Of a stretch of DNA of 13,125 bases, positions 7,288 to 13,125 are shown one piece after another. The position numbers and the translations under genes were made by a program. The DNA is from Bacteriovorax stolpii (GTDB lineage Bacteria > Bdellovibrionota > Bacteriovoracia > Bacteriovoracales > Bacteriovoracaceae). Each line of letters opens with the position of its first letter. Within the stretch, counting starts at the first letter, position 1. The notes below the pieces were generated by a model. The model did not search any database. It saw only the letters and a program-made list of their open reading frames with translations, and was not told the origin of the DNA. The stretch spans positions 1-13,125 of the forward strand of contig CAMDDI010000079.1 in assembly GCA_945890905.1 (NCBI GenBank), given 5' to 3'.

Positions 7288-7317
7288 TGCTAATCTGCAG
7301 GTTCAACATATTAAGGA
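7288..7317 (+). promoter_or_regulatory. Extended -10 and ribosome site of the desaturase
   Basis: TGC-TAATCT (7288-7296) resembles an extended -10 element with no good -35 box. AAGGA at 7313-7317 lies eight bases before TTG 7326. Together they support TTG 7326, rather than the more upstream TTG at 7275, as the translation start: a start at 7275 would sit upstream of this predicted promoter. Confidence 0.4.
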
Positions 7318-7325
7318 TTATTCAT

Positions 7326-8417
7326 TTGAATATCGAACCACAAATCGTGACACCCGGTAGCATTCCGCATTTTCTGAAGATTCACACTCAGGTAGAAACT
7401 CCAGTTTCTGAACTCAAGTCTATCTCTTTCTATCAACAGGAGCTGCGTAAAGTTCTTCCTGAAGAAATTTTTCTCCGCACTCCGTGGCGCATTCTTTACC
7501 TTGTGGGATTTCTTGCTATCAATATTTCCCTCATCACTTTTGTCATGATGGTGAACCCCGCTTGGTACTTTAAGCTTATGATTGCTTTTGCTATTGGCCA
7601 GCTGAATGCCAGTGTTGGTTTTTTTGCTCATGAAACTCTGCACGGTTCTATTGTTAAGAATAAGTTTCTTCAGGCAATGATTGGTAGCATTGGTCTTGCC
7701 CCGTTTCTTGTTTCTCAGACTTACTGGCGCTTCTGGCACAATAATCTGCATCACGGTAACACTCAGTTAATTTACAAAGATCCGGATGCTTTTCCGACGC
7801 TCTCTGTTTATAAGCGCAGTAAATTTATGCGCTTTTTATTTAATCTTTCGCCGGGCTCAAAAGGTCCACTAAGTTATTTCTATTTCTTCTATTGGTTCTC
7901 ATTTCAGTCGATCATTAATCAGTCTTACATGCGCTTTAAAAGCAAAATGTGGGATTCCATGGATCACAAAAAAGTAACGATTGAATTTGCAGGAACAATT
8001 CTCGCGGCCAGCACTTATCTGTGGATGATCGGACTTGATAATTTACTCTGGCTCGCTGTCATTCCCGCTCTCATCCAGAACTATGTGGCCCTGAGCTACA
8101 TCTCTACAAATCACAATATTTCTCCGTTAACTAAAGTGAATGATCCTCTGGTGAATTCACTGACAGTAACGGCACACCCTGTGATTGAGTTTTTTCACCT
8201 AAACTTCGGCTATCACGTGGAACATCATCTTTTCCCTAGAGTGTCGTGCAGTCATGCTAAGACAATTCATCGGCAACTGAAGGTGATGTATCCCGATAAA
8301 TTCAAGCACATGCCCAAGTGGAAAGCTCTTAGCTACCTTTATCAGACGCCAAGAATTTACAAGTCTAATAATGAGCTGATTCATCCGAAGACAATGAAGA
8401 CTTATCCGACAATCTGA
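7326..8417 (+). CDS. Membrane fatty-acid desaturase
   Basis: This integral-membrane di-iron desaturase (FA_desaturase family) introduces a double bond into acyl chains, usually to adjust membrane fluidity. All three histidine boxes are present: H102-ETL-H106 (HX3H), H138-NNL-H142-H143 (HX3HH) and H297-VE-H300-H301 (HX2HH), with family-typical flanks (FFAHETLHG, WRFWHNNLHHG, NFGYHVEHHLFP). Hydrophobic pairs lie at about 55-100 and 215-255. Length 363 is normal. There is no suitable ATG; I choose TTG 7326 because AAGGA precedes it by eight bases, while TTG 7275 would add 17 residues with no ribosome site. Substrate and regiospecificity cannot be read from sequence. The gene stands alone and has no cytochrome b5 domain, so it needs a separate electron donor. 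Confidence 0.92.
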   Translation: MNIEPQIVTPGSIPHFLKIHTQVETPVSELKSISFYQQELRKVLPEEIFLRTPWRILYLVGFLAINISLITFVMMVNPAWYFKLMIAFAIGQLNASVGFFAHETLHGSIVKNKFLQAMIGSIGLAPFLVSQTYWRFWHNNLHHGNTQLIYKDPDAFPTLSVYKRSKFMRFLFNLSPGSKGPLSYFYFFYWFSFQSIINQSYMRFKSKMWDSMDHKKVTIEFAGTILAASTYLWMIGLDNLLWLAVIPALIQNYVALSYISTNHNISPLTKVNDPLVNSLTVTAHPVIEFFHLNFGYHVEHHLFPRVSCSHAKTIHRQLKVMYPDKFKHMPKWKALSYLYQTPRIYKSNNELIHPKTMKTYPTI

Positions 8418-8693
8418 TGGATGGGTTTAAGGATTAGTTCATCGAAGAAAAATGATGATCCTGTTAGAGACGCCGAAAGGTTAAGATCAAAAGAATTTAA
8501 TCACTTAGGCCATGCTACATACAAAATCCCTGTCAATACCTTAGATACTACCAAGTCATTGGTTCACACCCCCTATGAGACCATCCAGATCTACTGAATA
8601 ATGAGGTCATTGCTAACAACCGTCTCGGTATGTAAGGGCAGCAAGAACTCACCACTTTCGGGACCGTATCCAAATACAAAACAAAGGATTTTT
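8418..8693 (+). other. Intergenic region, no recognised gene
   Basis: No ORF with a ribosome site covers this stretch; the frame open from 8601 is an upstream extension of the next gene. GAGACG near 8467 and TGTTAG near 8462 each have complements (CGTCTC near 8622, CTAACA near 8612), but in an order that prevents a single nested helix. I recognise no riboswitch. The next gene's ribosome site AAAGGA is at 8683-8688. Confidence 0.4.
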
Positions 8694-9188
8694 ATGAAAG
8701 GCAGTTTTTTAATTTTCCGCATCTTCCTCATGCTTGGAATTATGCTTGTTTCTGCACAATCTTTTGCACAAGAAGCATCCCAAGATGGCGAAGAGGTCTA
8801 TAACGAACAGATTCACGACGGTGGTGAAGGTATGCCATGCGACGATCCCCTCACCGTGGGCGAAGCAAATCGAAGCCCAGAAGAGCAAGCGTGTTGGAGC
8901 GCATACGCTCGTGGTGTAGAAGATGAAATTCGCAGTCAACATGAAAGTAATGAACAATGGATCAGAGATTTTGATGCTAGAATGCGAGAATCAGAAAGGA
9001 GATCAGAAGTAGCACCTCAACAATCACGCACTGATATTGGCACTCCTCCGCGCAGAGAGAGCCGAGCTAATCGTTATGGTGGACGAGATAATGAAACAAG
9101 AGACCAAAGCTATTGCAGGTATTTAAATACACTTCGTGAAGGTCCTAATAAGAGAGACCTTCTTGTGCATCACAACTGTCTACGTTAA
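8694..9188 (+). CDS. Small secreted hydrophilic cysteine-containing protein
   Basis: The frame is open from 8601, but I start at ATG 8694: AAAGGA lies five bases upstream and the resulting N-terminus is a textbook signal peptide (MKGSF, hydrophobic FLMLGIMLVSA, cleavage after A25 in SFA-QE). The 164-residue product is exported. The mature chain is acidic at its start (QDGEEVYNEQ) and strongly charged, Arg/Glu-rich and probably helical or disordered through about 85-140. It has four cysteines (in PCDD, ACWS, YCRY and NCLR), two near each end of the mature protein, which could form disulfides. I do not recognise a family. It is a single gene followed by a hairpin terminator. Confidence 0.65.
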   Translation: MKGSFLIFRIFLMLGIMLVSAQSFAQEASQDGEEVYNEQIHDGGEGMPCDDPLTVGEANRSPEEQACWSAYARGVEDEIRSQHESNEQWIRDFDARMRESERRSEVAPQQSRTDIGTPPRRESRANRYGGRDNETRDQSYCRYLNTLREGPNKRDLLVHHNCLR

Positions 9189-9194
9189 ATATAT

Positions 9195-9226
9195 AAGTGC
9201 CGTAGAGCAACCCCTTTACGGCACTT
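9195..9226 (+). terminator. Hairpin terminator after the 8694-9188 gene
   Basis: AAGTGCCGTA (9195-9204) and TACGGCACTT (9217-9226) form a perfect 10-bp stem with a 12-base loop, starting seven bases after the stop codon. No T-run follows on the + strand, and the - strand side is A/T-rich, so it may stabilise the 3' end or work in both directions. Confidence 0.6.
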
Positions 9227-9440
9227 AAGTACTCTTAAGTCTAAACATGTTCCCACACATGGCCTTCCCTTGAAGCTTATGGCAGAAGATTTTATTAAGG
9301 TCGGCGCAGAAGTTTAAAGAATGGCCCGAATTGGCGCTACTTCTTTATCCCCCTCTTATTATGAAAGGAGGACCTTCTGTCTGACTTTGAAACCTGTTGC
9401 TCCAGAACCTATTGCCACTACTCTTCTTGTTACCCACAAT

Positions 9441-10235
9441 TTACTTTTTAGATCTTTCCTCTGCCAGAAGTCTCGTTGTGTCTTCTATTCTGGATACCGT
9501 AGTTTCAAAAAAAACTTTAAACCACTTTGGTAAAGTTGAAATAACAGATTCAAATTTTTCTTTTGGAATTGAAAGTATCAAGCATTCAGTCATAGCAATA
9601 ACTGAAGCAGTACGATTTTTGTTGAAAAGAAGACTCATCTCCCCGACCATCTCTCCGGCCTTAATAGTCGTTATGCTAATTTCAGATCCGTTATTGTCTT
9701 TCTTGAATACCTCAAGTGTTCCTTCCTTCACAAAAAAAACGTCAGTTCCAATTTCTCCTTCCTTCATCACATAATCGCCAGCTTTGAAGCTTAGCATGTT
9801 GGTTGAATGGTCAACATTGTTCACTTTATTGCCTAGGAGTCGATTTACTTTATCCAAGACGTCTCGTGGACTAAAAGGCTTATTCAGAATTTGAATATTG
9901 CCCAGCACTTCAAGCTCCATGCTATATTCCTCAGCTGAGGCACTGATGAGCATAATGGGTGTTGGCTTAAATGCGTTATTGATATTGGACATTTTTTGAG
10001 ATTCTACTTCCTGAATATGTTGAATGAACTTAATCCCATCTTTTTTGGGCATTTTTATGTCACTCAAAATAATATCAAATTTTTCATTGTTATATTTGAA
10101 CACAGCATCTACTCCATCAACTGCAGTCACAACTTTTAGGCCCCCGGAGATCAATATTTCTGAAAGCATTTCTAACAAATCTTTATCATCATCAACAATG
10201 AGCGCTTTGTATTTAGGTTTTATCGAGTCATTCAT
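9441..10235 (-). CDS. Response regulator with receiver plus cNMP-binding-like domain
   Basis: This cytoplasmic 264-residue two-domain regulator has an N-terminal receiver: acidic pair D15/D16, phospho-acceptor D59 in LSDIKMPKKDG, switch Ser98 in place of Thr, and Lys119 in NKPF. A small insertion (about 78-92) precedes the fourth beta strand. From about 146 to 240 follows a cyclic-nucleotide-binding (CRP-type) beta-roll: FKAGDYVMKEG, then G198-E199 in VGEMSLLF and R208-T-A in NRTASV, the positions that contact ribose and phosphate in cAMP-binding proteins. There is no HTH; the tail (about 240-264) is helical and charged. It may combine phosphorylation with nucleotide sensing, or the beta-roll may be a pure interaction module. 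An AAAGGA-type ribosome site precedes ATG 10235. It lies 78 bases downstream of the kinase gene, which is likely its partner. Confidence 0.9.
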   Translation of the reverse strand: MNDSIKPKYKALIVDDDKDLLEMLSEILISGGLKVVTAVDGVDAVFKYNNEKFDIILSDIKMPKKDGIKFIQHIQEVESQKMSNINNAFKPTPIMLISASAEEYSMELEVLGNIQILNKPFSPRDVLDKVNRLLGNKVNNVDHSTNMLSFKAGDYVMKEGEIGTDVFFVKEGTLEVFKKDNNGSEISITTIKAGEMVGEMSLLFNKNRTASVIAMTECLILSIPKEKFESVISTLPKWFKVFFETTVSRIEDTTRLLAEERSKK

Positions 10236-10313
10236 TCGGTAGCATCCTTTTTATGACGACCATCATAGCTTAAATCAGAATCGAAAGTAGCAACGAAACT
10301 TGAGCAATTATAT

Positions 10314-11585
10314 TCAAGCGACATTGCCTTGAGTATGAAGAACTTTGTGACTTTTTTTAAATTTAAGAATAAAGCACGTCTGAGAAAGTTCGGGCGATAA
10401 TTCTAAGTCCCCACCCATCCCAACCATTAAAGATTTTGAAATACTCAAACCAAGGCCTGTGCCTTTGCCAACTTCTTTTGTGGTGAAGAAAGGTTGAAAC
10501 AATTTTTCTCTCACCGCCGGCGGTATCCCAGGGCCTGAGTCACTAATTTTAAGAATAACCTGATCTTCAATTTCTTCAGTTGATATCCAAATATCTCTAT
10601 TATCTTCTGGGTGATTCATCAACTCATCAATACTATTATTAATTAGGTTAATGATCACTTGTGAAAGTTGAGAAAAATTTACGTCTGCAGACAAGGCCTT
10701 GTTTACTTTTGAATAATCGAGTCTAACTAATGAATTACGAATTTTCTCAGATGAAATATTGAGTATGTCCTCAATGACCATATAAAGGCCAGTCTCAGCC
10801 GTATGCTCTTGACTGTTGGCCTTAGAAATTTTTCGCATAGACGTCACTATCTTGGAAATGCGGTTTGCCATGTCCAGAATTTTCATCATGGTTTTATTTA
10901 TTTCAACGTCAGTGACAGTGCCATTCGCTATTTTTGAAATAATAATTTCTACTCGCCCAAGAATCACTGCTAATGGGTTATTTACCTCATGGGCCAGTCC
11001 TGATGCTAACTCCCCTAGCGAAGCTAATCGACTCGAACTGATCATACTTTGTTCTTGAGTTTTAAGTAGTTCATCTTTGCGTTTAGCTTCAGAAATATCT
11101 TTCAGGATTAAAAGAGTGCCTTGAGGATTTTTCAACTGCTTAAAGCAGCAGACAAATGTCTTTGGAGAATCGGATTCCACAAAACTCCACTCAAACGAAT
11201 CAGTTCTTTCCCTATGCTTTAACAATTCATCTAGATCAATTTTCGTACCTGAATTAGTAAATGTGAGATTCTTAAAGGTAGGTTTAAAAGCAGAATTAAA
11301 AACAATGATCTGTTCAGACATAGCATTAAGAATTGTATTTAAAAAAATACCCTGTGATGAATTCCTTTTAAAAAGCAGGATAATAACAAACAGGGAAAGC
11401 GGCACTGAGCAGGAGCTGAAATAATAAATCAATTGCGAGTTATATATATCTAAGACATTTTCAAAGGTCCAAGGTAAGCCTAATTCTAAAATATCAATAA
11501 AGATAAAGAGTAACGGTACAATTTGACCTACCACAATCGCAAAACTTAACGGGAACAATGAGTTGGACAACCATTTCTTATTCAT
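10314..11585 (-). CDS. Membrane sensor histidine kinase
   Basis: This 423-residue inner-membrane kinase probably phosphorylates the response regulator encoded downstream. Two hydrophobic segments (about 10-33 and 52-72) enclose a short 18-residue loop, too small for a periplasmic sensor domain. A PAS-like region (about 80-175, ending LLILKDISEAKRKDELL) follows. The H-box is ASGLAHEVNNPLAVI with phospho-accepting H199. The ATPase domain shows the N-box (N316-N317 in INLINNSIDEL), G1 D349-S-G-P-G, F-box LFQPFFTTK (362-370) and G2 G373-K-G-T-G-L-G. It resembles NtrB/ZraS-type kinases. No clear ribosome site precedes ATG 11585; only 39 bases separate it from the divergent gene. A TATGAT in the 78-base gap to the regulator gene could give that gene extra expression. 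Confidence 0.93.
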   Translation of the reverse strand: MNKKWLSNSLFPLSFAIVVGQIVPLLFIFIDILELGLPWTFENVLDIYNSQLIYYFSSCSVPLSLFVIILLFKRNSSQGIFLNTILNAMSEQIIVFNSAFKPTFKNLTFTNSGTKIDLDELLKHRERTDSFEWSFVESDSPKTFVCCFKQLKNPQGTLLILKDISEAKRKDELLKTQEQSMISSSRLASLGELASGLAHEVNNPLAVILGRVEIIISKIANGTVTDVEINKTMMKILDMANRISKIVTSMRKISKANSQEHTAETGLYMVIEDILNISSEKIRNSLVRLDYSKVNKALSADVNFSQLSQVIINLINNSIDELMNHPEDNRDIWISTEEIEDQVILKISDSGPGIPPAVREKLFQPFFTTKEVGKGTGLGLSISKSLMVGMGGDLELSPELSQTCFILKFKKSHKVLHTQGNVA

Positions 11586-11593
11586 TTTATAAT
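11564..11593 (+). promoter_or_regulatory. Predicted promoter of the lipoprotein-barrel unit
   Basis: TGGACA (11564-11569, five of six matches) and a perfect TATAAT (11588-11593) are 18 bases apart on the + strand. The start would be near 11600, giving a leader of about 25 bases with AGAGGA at 11613-11618. The -35 box and spacer lie inside the first codons of the divergent kinase gene, so the two units may interfere with each other. Confidence 0.6.
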
Positions 11594-11624
11594 CTTATTA
11601 ATTTGATTTTTTAGAGGATACCTT

Positions 11625-11906
11625 TTGTTTTATCGGTATATTTTAGCTGTAACTTTATTAATATCCGCTTGTGGAGAGGCCAAGGCTACTCTGCAAGAGT
11701 ATATTCATCAGGTTTCTGAAAAATGCCCTGATTCAAGTACTTTATTAATAAAAAAATCGTTAATTGAACTCAAAGGCTCAAATCAGTGTGATGCCAAGTT
11801 TACGAAACAACTCATAGGAAACTGTATTAACTTCAATTGCTCTCACTTGGTTGAAAATTATAAAAAGAACATTCTAGGCCGCTCAGGCTCGGTGGTGGGT
11901 GAATGA
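11625..11906 (+). CDS. Small putative lipoprotein or secreted protein, TTG start
   Basis: This 93-residue protein starts at TTG 11625, supported by AGAGGA six bases upstream; no ATG is available nearby. The N-terminus MFYRYILAVTLLISAC has a lipobox (I-S-A-C16), which predicts lipidation. However A-K-A at 19-21 is also a good signal peptidase I site, so the protein may instead be soluble. The mature part is about 75 residues with further cysteines in EKCPD, NQCDA and GNCINFNCSHL. No CxxCH haem motif and no recognised family. Its stop overlaps the ATG of the next gene by 4 bases, implying coupled expression and possibly a joint job in the envelope. An unrecognised protein, but the start and signal sequence make it real. 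Confidence 0.7.
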   Translation: MFYRYILAVTLLISACGEAKATLQEYIHQVSEKCPDSSTLLIKKSLIELKGSNQCDAKFTKQLIGNCINFNCSHLVENYKKNILGRSGSVVGE

Positions 11907-13125
11907 ATAAGCTAATTATTGGATATCTATTACTTTTGTCCGTTCCATTAGTATATGCCCAAACATCTGTCGAAGAACGTTTGGCCCATCTTGAAGAGAA
12001 AGTTGAAGAGATGAATATCGATCGAGTATTTGATCGAGTTAATTTGTCAGGAACCTTTATCACTAATTTCGAAGTGCTTAATTCTGTAAAAACTGATCCT
12101 TCAGATGGATCTAAAGATCACAATTATGGTAACTTGGCGGGAATGAATGTCGGTTTAAATGTCGACTTCAAAATCTCAGAGCAAATGGATTTTTTCACCA
12201 CTATCGCTATGGGTAAAATCTATAACAGCGATGGAAGAGAAGGTATCTCTGAAGGCTCTTACCACTCTCTTGAAGGATCCTATGCTTACGCCGGCTCAGA
12301 TGCAAAATTTGATGTCGCCTACTTAAGATGGAAAGCCTTTAAGGATAAACTTAGTTTAGCTTTAGGAAGAATGACAACTCGGGGTGGACCACCTCTTAAT
12401 CAATTAGATGCTTTATATCGAAATGGTACCTACCCGCGTTTTAGCTATAATGCCATTTTTGATGGGATAGCAGTGGTCTATGACTTTAAAGATCTCTTAC
12501 CAAAAAATTTGAGTTTTAAAACTAGACTATTTTACACCCCATATTTCTTTACCGATAAAAATGACCGAACTGCTACTCAAGTTGACCCTGATGAATACGA
12601 GATTAATCGGCAATCAAATCAAACAGCTTGGCTTAATGAATGGGATTATGAGCACTCAAAGATTGCAGATAAAATAAGTCTCTACTCCATGCTTTGGTAT
12701 TACGATAAGTTCTACGATGCGGGATACCAGGATTCTTCAAGGCAAGGTCCAGAATATTACCGGGCGATAAGTCACACGCTTTATTTAGGATTAGAAAAAA
12801 TTTACAACTCTGGTTTCAATTTTTCATGGAGTAATTTACGAGTTAAAGATTATCTAAGTGGAACAGGTTCTTCTCAAAGTGATTCCAATTTGTTTAATCT
12901 TAATTACCATTTTGAAAAGGGTCAGGTTCTAGGTATTGAGTATATTAATACTGACAAAAACTTCTACTTAGATGAGTACGCGTATATGCAGTTTAACGAG
13001 TTTTATCAGCGTTCTAATAATAGGGGTCAACATTATTTCTTTTCAATCCCCTTTAATCATAATCAAGTAATAAGATTTGGAGTTTATGATTACAGGGCCG
13101 GAGTGGCACCAAGCAATCTATATTT
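11903..13125 (+). CDS. Predicted outer-membrane barrel protein (3' end outside window)
   Basis: The frame opens at ATG 11903 and has no stop to the window edge, giving at least 407 residues. A signal peptide (MNKLIIGYLLLLSVPLVYA, cleavage before QTSVEE) is followed by a short coiled-coil stretch (EERLAHLEEKVEEMN) and then DRVNLSGTF. The rest is alternating strands rich in Tyr, Phe and Trp (for example LFYTPYFF, LYSMLWYYDKFY) with Asp/Asn/Gly turns, typical of an outer-membrane porin. The N-terminal coiled coil plus barrel layout recalls OprB/DUF3373-like porins, but I cannot confirm a family. Substrate unknown. It overlaps the lipoprotein-like gene by 4 bases (ATGA) and should be translated by coupling. 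The C-terminal residue cannot be checked. Confidence 0.75.
   Translation, partial: MNKLIIGYLLLLSVPLVYAQTSVEERLAHLEEKVEEMNIDRVFDRVNLSGTFITNFEVLNSVKTDPSDGSKDHNYGNLAGMNVGLNVDFKISEQMDFFTTIAMGKIYNSDGREGISEGSYHSLEGSYAYAGSDAKFDVAYLRWKAFKDKLSLALGRMTTRGGPPLNQLDALYRNGTYPRFSYNAIFDGIAVVYDFKDLLPKNLSFKTRLFYTPYFFTDKNDRTATQVDPDEYEINRQSNQTAWLNEWDYEHSKIADKISLYSMLWYYDKFYDAGYQDSSRQGPEYYRAISHTLYLGLEKIYNSGFNFSWSNLRVKDYLSGTGSSQSDSNLFNLNYHFEKGQVLGIEYINTDKNFYLDEYAYMQFNEFYQRSNNRGQHYFFSIPFNHNQVIRFGVYDYRAGVAPSNLY

Noticed and set aside
7311..7754. Open frame of 147 codons on the - strand within the desaturase gene
   Set aside because: Lies opposite the histidine-box-bearing gene; composition is the complement of that gene and no signal or motif supports it.
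8531..8580. Resemblance to a preQ1-type leader (CACCCCCTATGAGACC)
   Set aside because: The required pseudoknot stem and A-rich tail are absent, and the downstream gene has no link to queuosine.
9227..9440. Possible remnant of a coding sequence or insertion element between the hairpin at 9195-9226 and the regulator gene
   Set aside because: Short readable frames exist on both strands but contain stops and show no terminal repeats, target duplication or recognisable transposase motif; left unannotated.
1..13125. CRISPR arrays, tRNA or rRNA genes, prophage or plasmid replication genes
   Set aside because: No regularly spaced repeats, cloverleaf signatures, rRNA motifs or phage-type genes were seen on either strand.

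Overview
The window looks like chromosomal DNA of a Gram-negative bacterium that makes menaquinone by the classical Men pathway. Several products carry Sec signal peptides, two look like outer-membrane beta-barrels and one may be a lipoprotein. The moderate-to-low GC, the many small unrecognised secreted proteins and the compact men cluster recall Bdellovibrionota or other delta-type relatives. That placement is inference; no rRNA or tRNA is present to anchor it.

Positions 1-4649 (+ strand) hold a tightly packed menaquinone operon in the order menD (5' end outside the window), menH, menA, menC, menE. Every junction overlaps by 4-17 bases, so the genes are probably co-transcribed and translationally coupled. 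They cover the steps from isochorismate to o-succinylbenzoyl-CoA, plus the prenylation step MenA. The genes for isochorismate synthase, DHNA-CoA synthase and the final methyltransferase are not in the window.

Positions 4650-5452 have no convincing protein gene but are dense in RNA-like structure. About 4713-4889 can fold into a closed stem, a central bubble with side hairpins and a terminal stem-loop, which is the layout of 6S RNA. Next to it, on the - strand, is a compact unit of promoter, 10-bp stem and GC-rich terminator predicting a small RNA of about 86 nt (5012-5097). A + strand promoter at 4909-4936 and a + strand terminator at 5040-5101 predict an overlapping antisense transcript.

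Positions 5453-9226 hold accessory envelope functions: an outer-membrane barrel protein (+); a convergent secreted cysteine-containing protein (-), separated from it by an 11-bp inverted repeat; a membrane fatty-acid desaturase with three histidine boxes (+, probable TTG start); and a small secreted hydrophilic cysteine-containing protein (+) followed by a hairpin terminator.

Positions 9441-11585 (- strand) encode a two-component pair: a membrane histidine kinase, then a response regulator whose output is a cyclic-nucleotide-binding-like domain instead of a DNA-binding domain. Divergently, from 11625 (+), lies a two-gene unit: a small lipoprotein or secreted protein with a TTG start, overlapping by 4 bases a large beta-barrel protein that runs off the end of the window. 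A good sigma70-type promoter for this unit overlaps the first codons of the kinase gene, so the two transcription units share control DNA.
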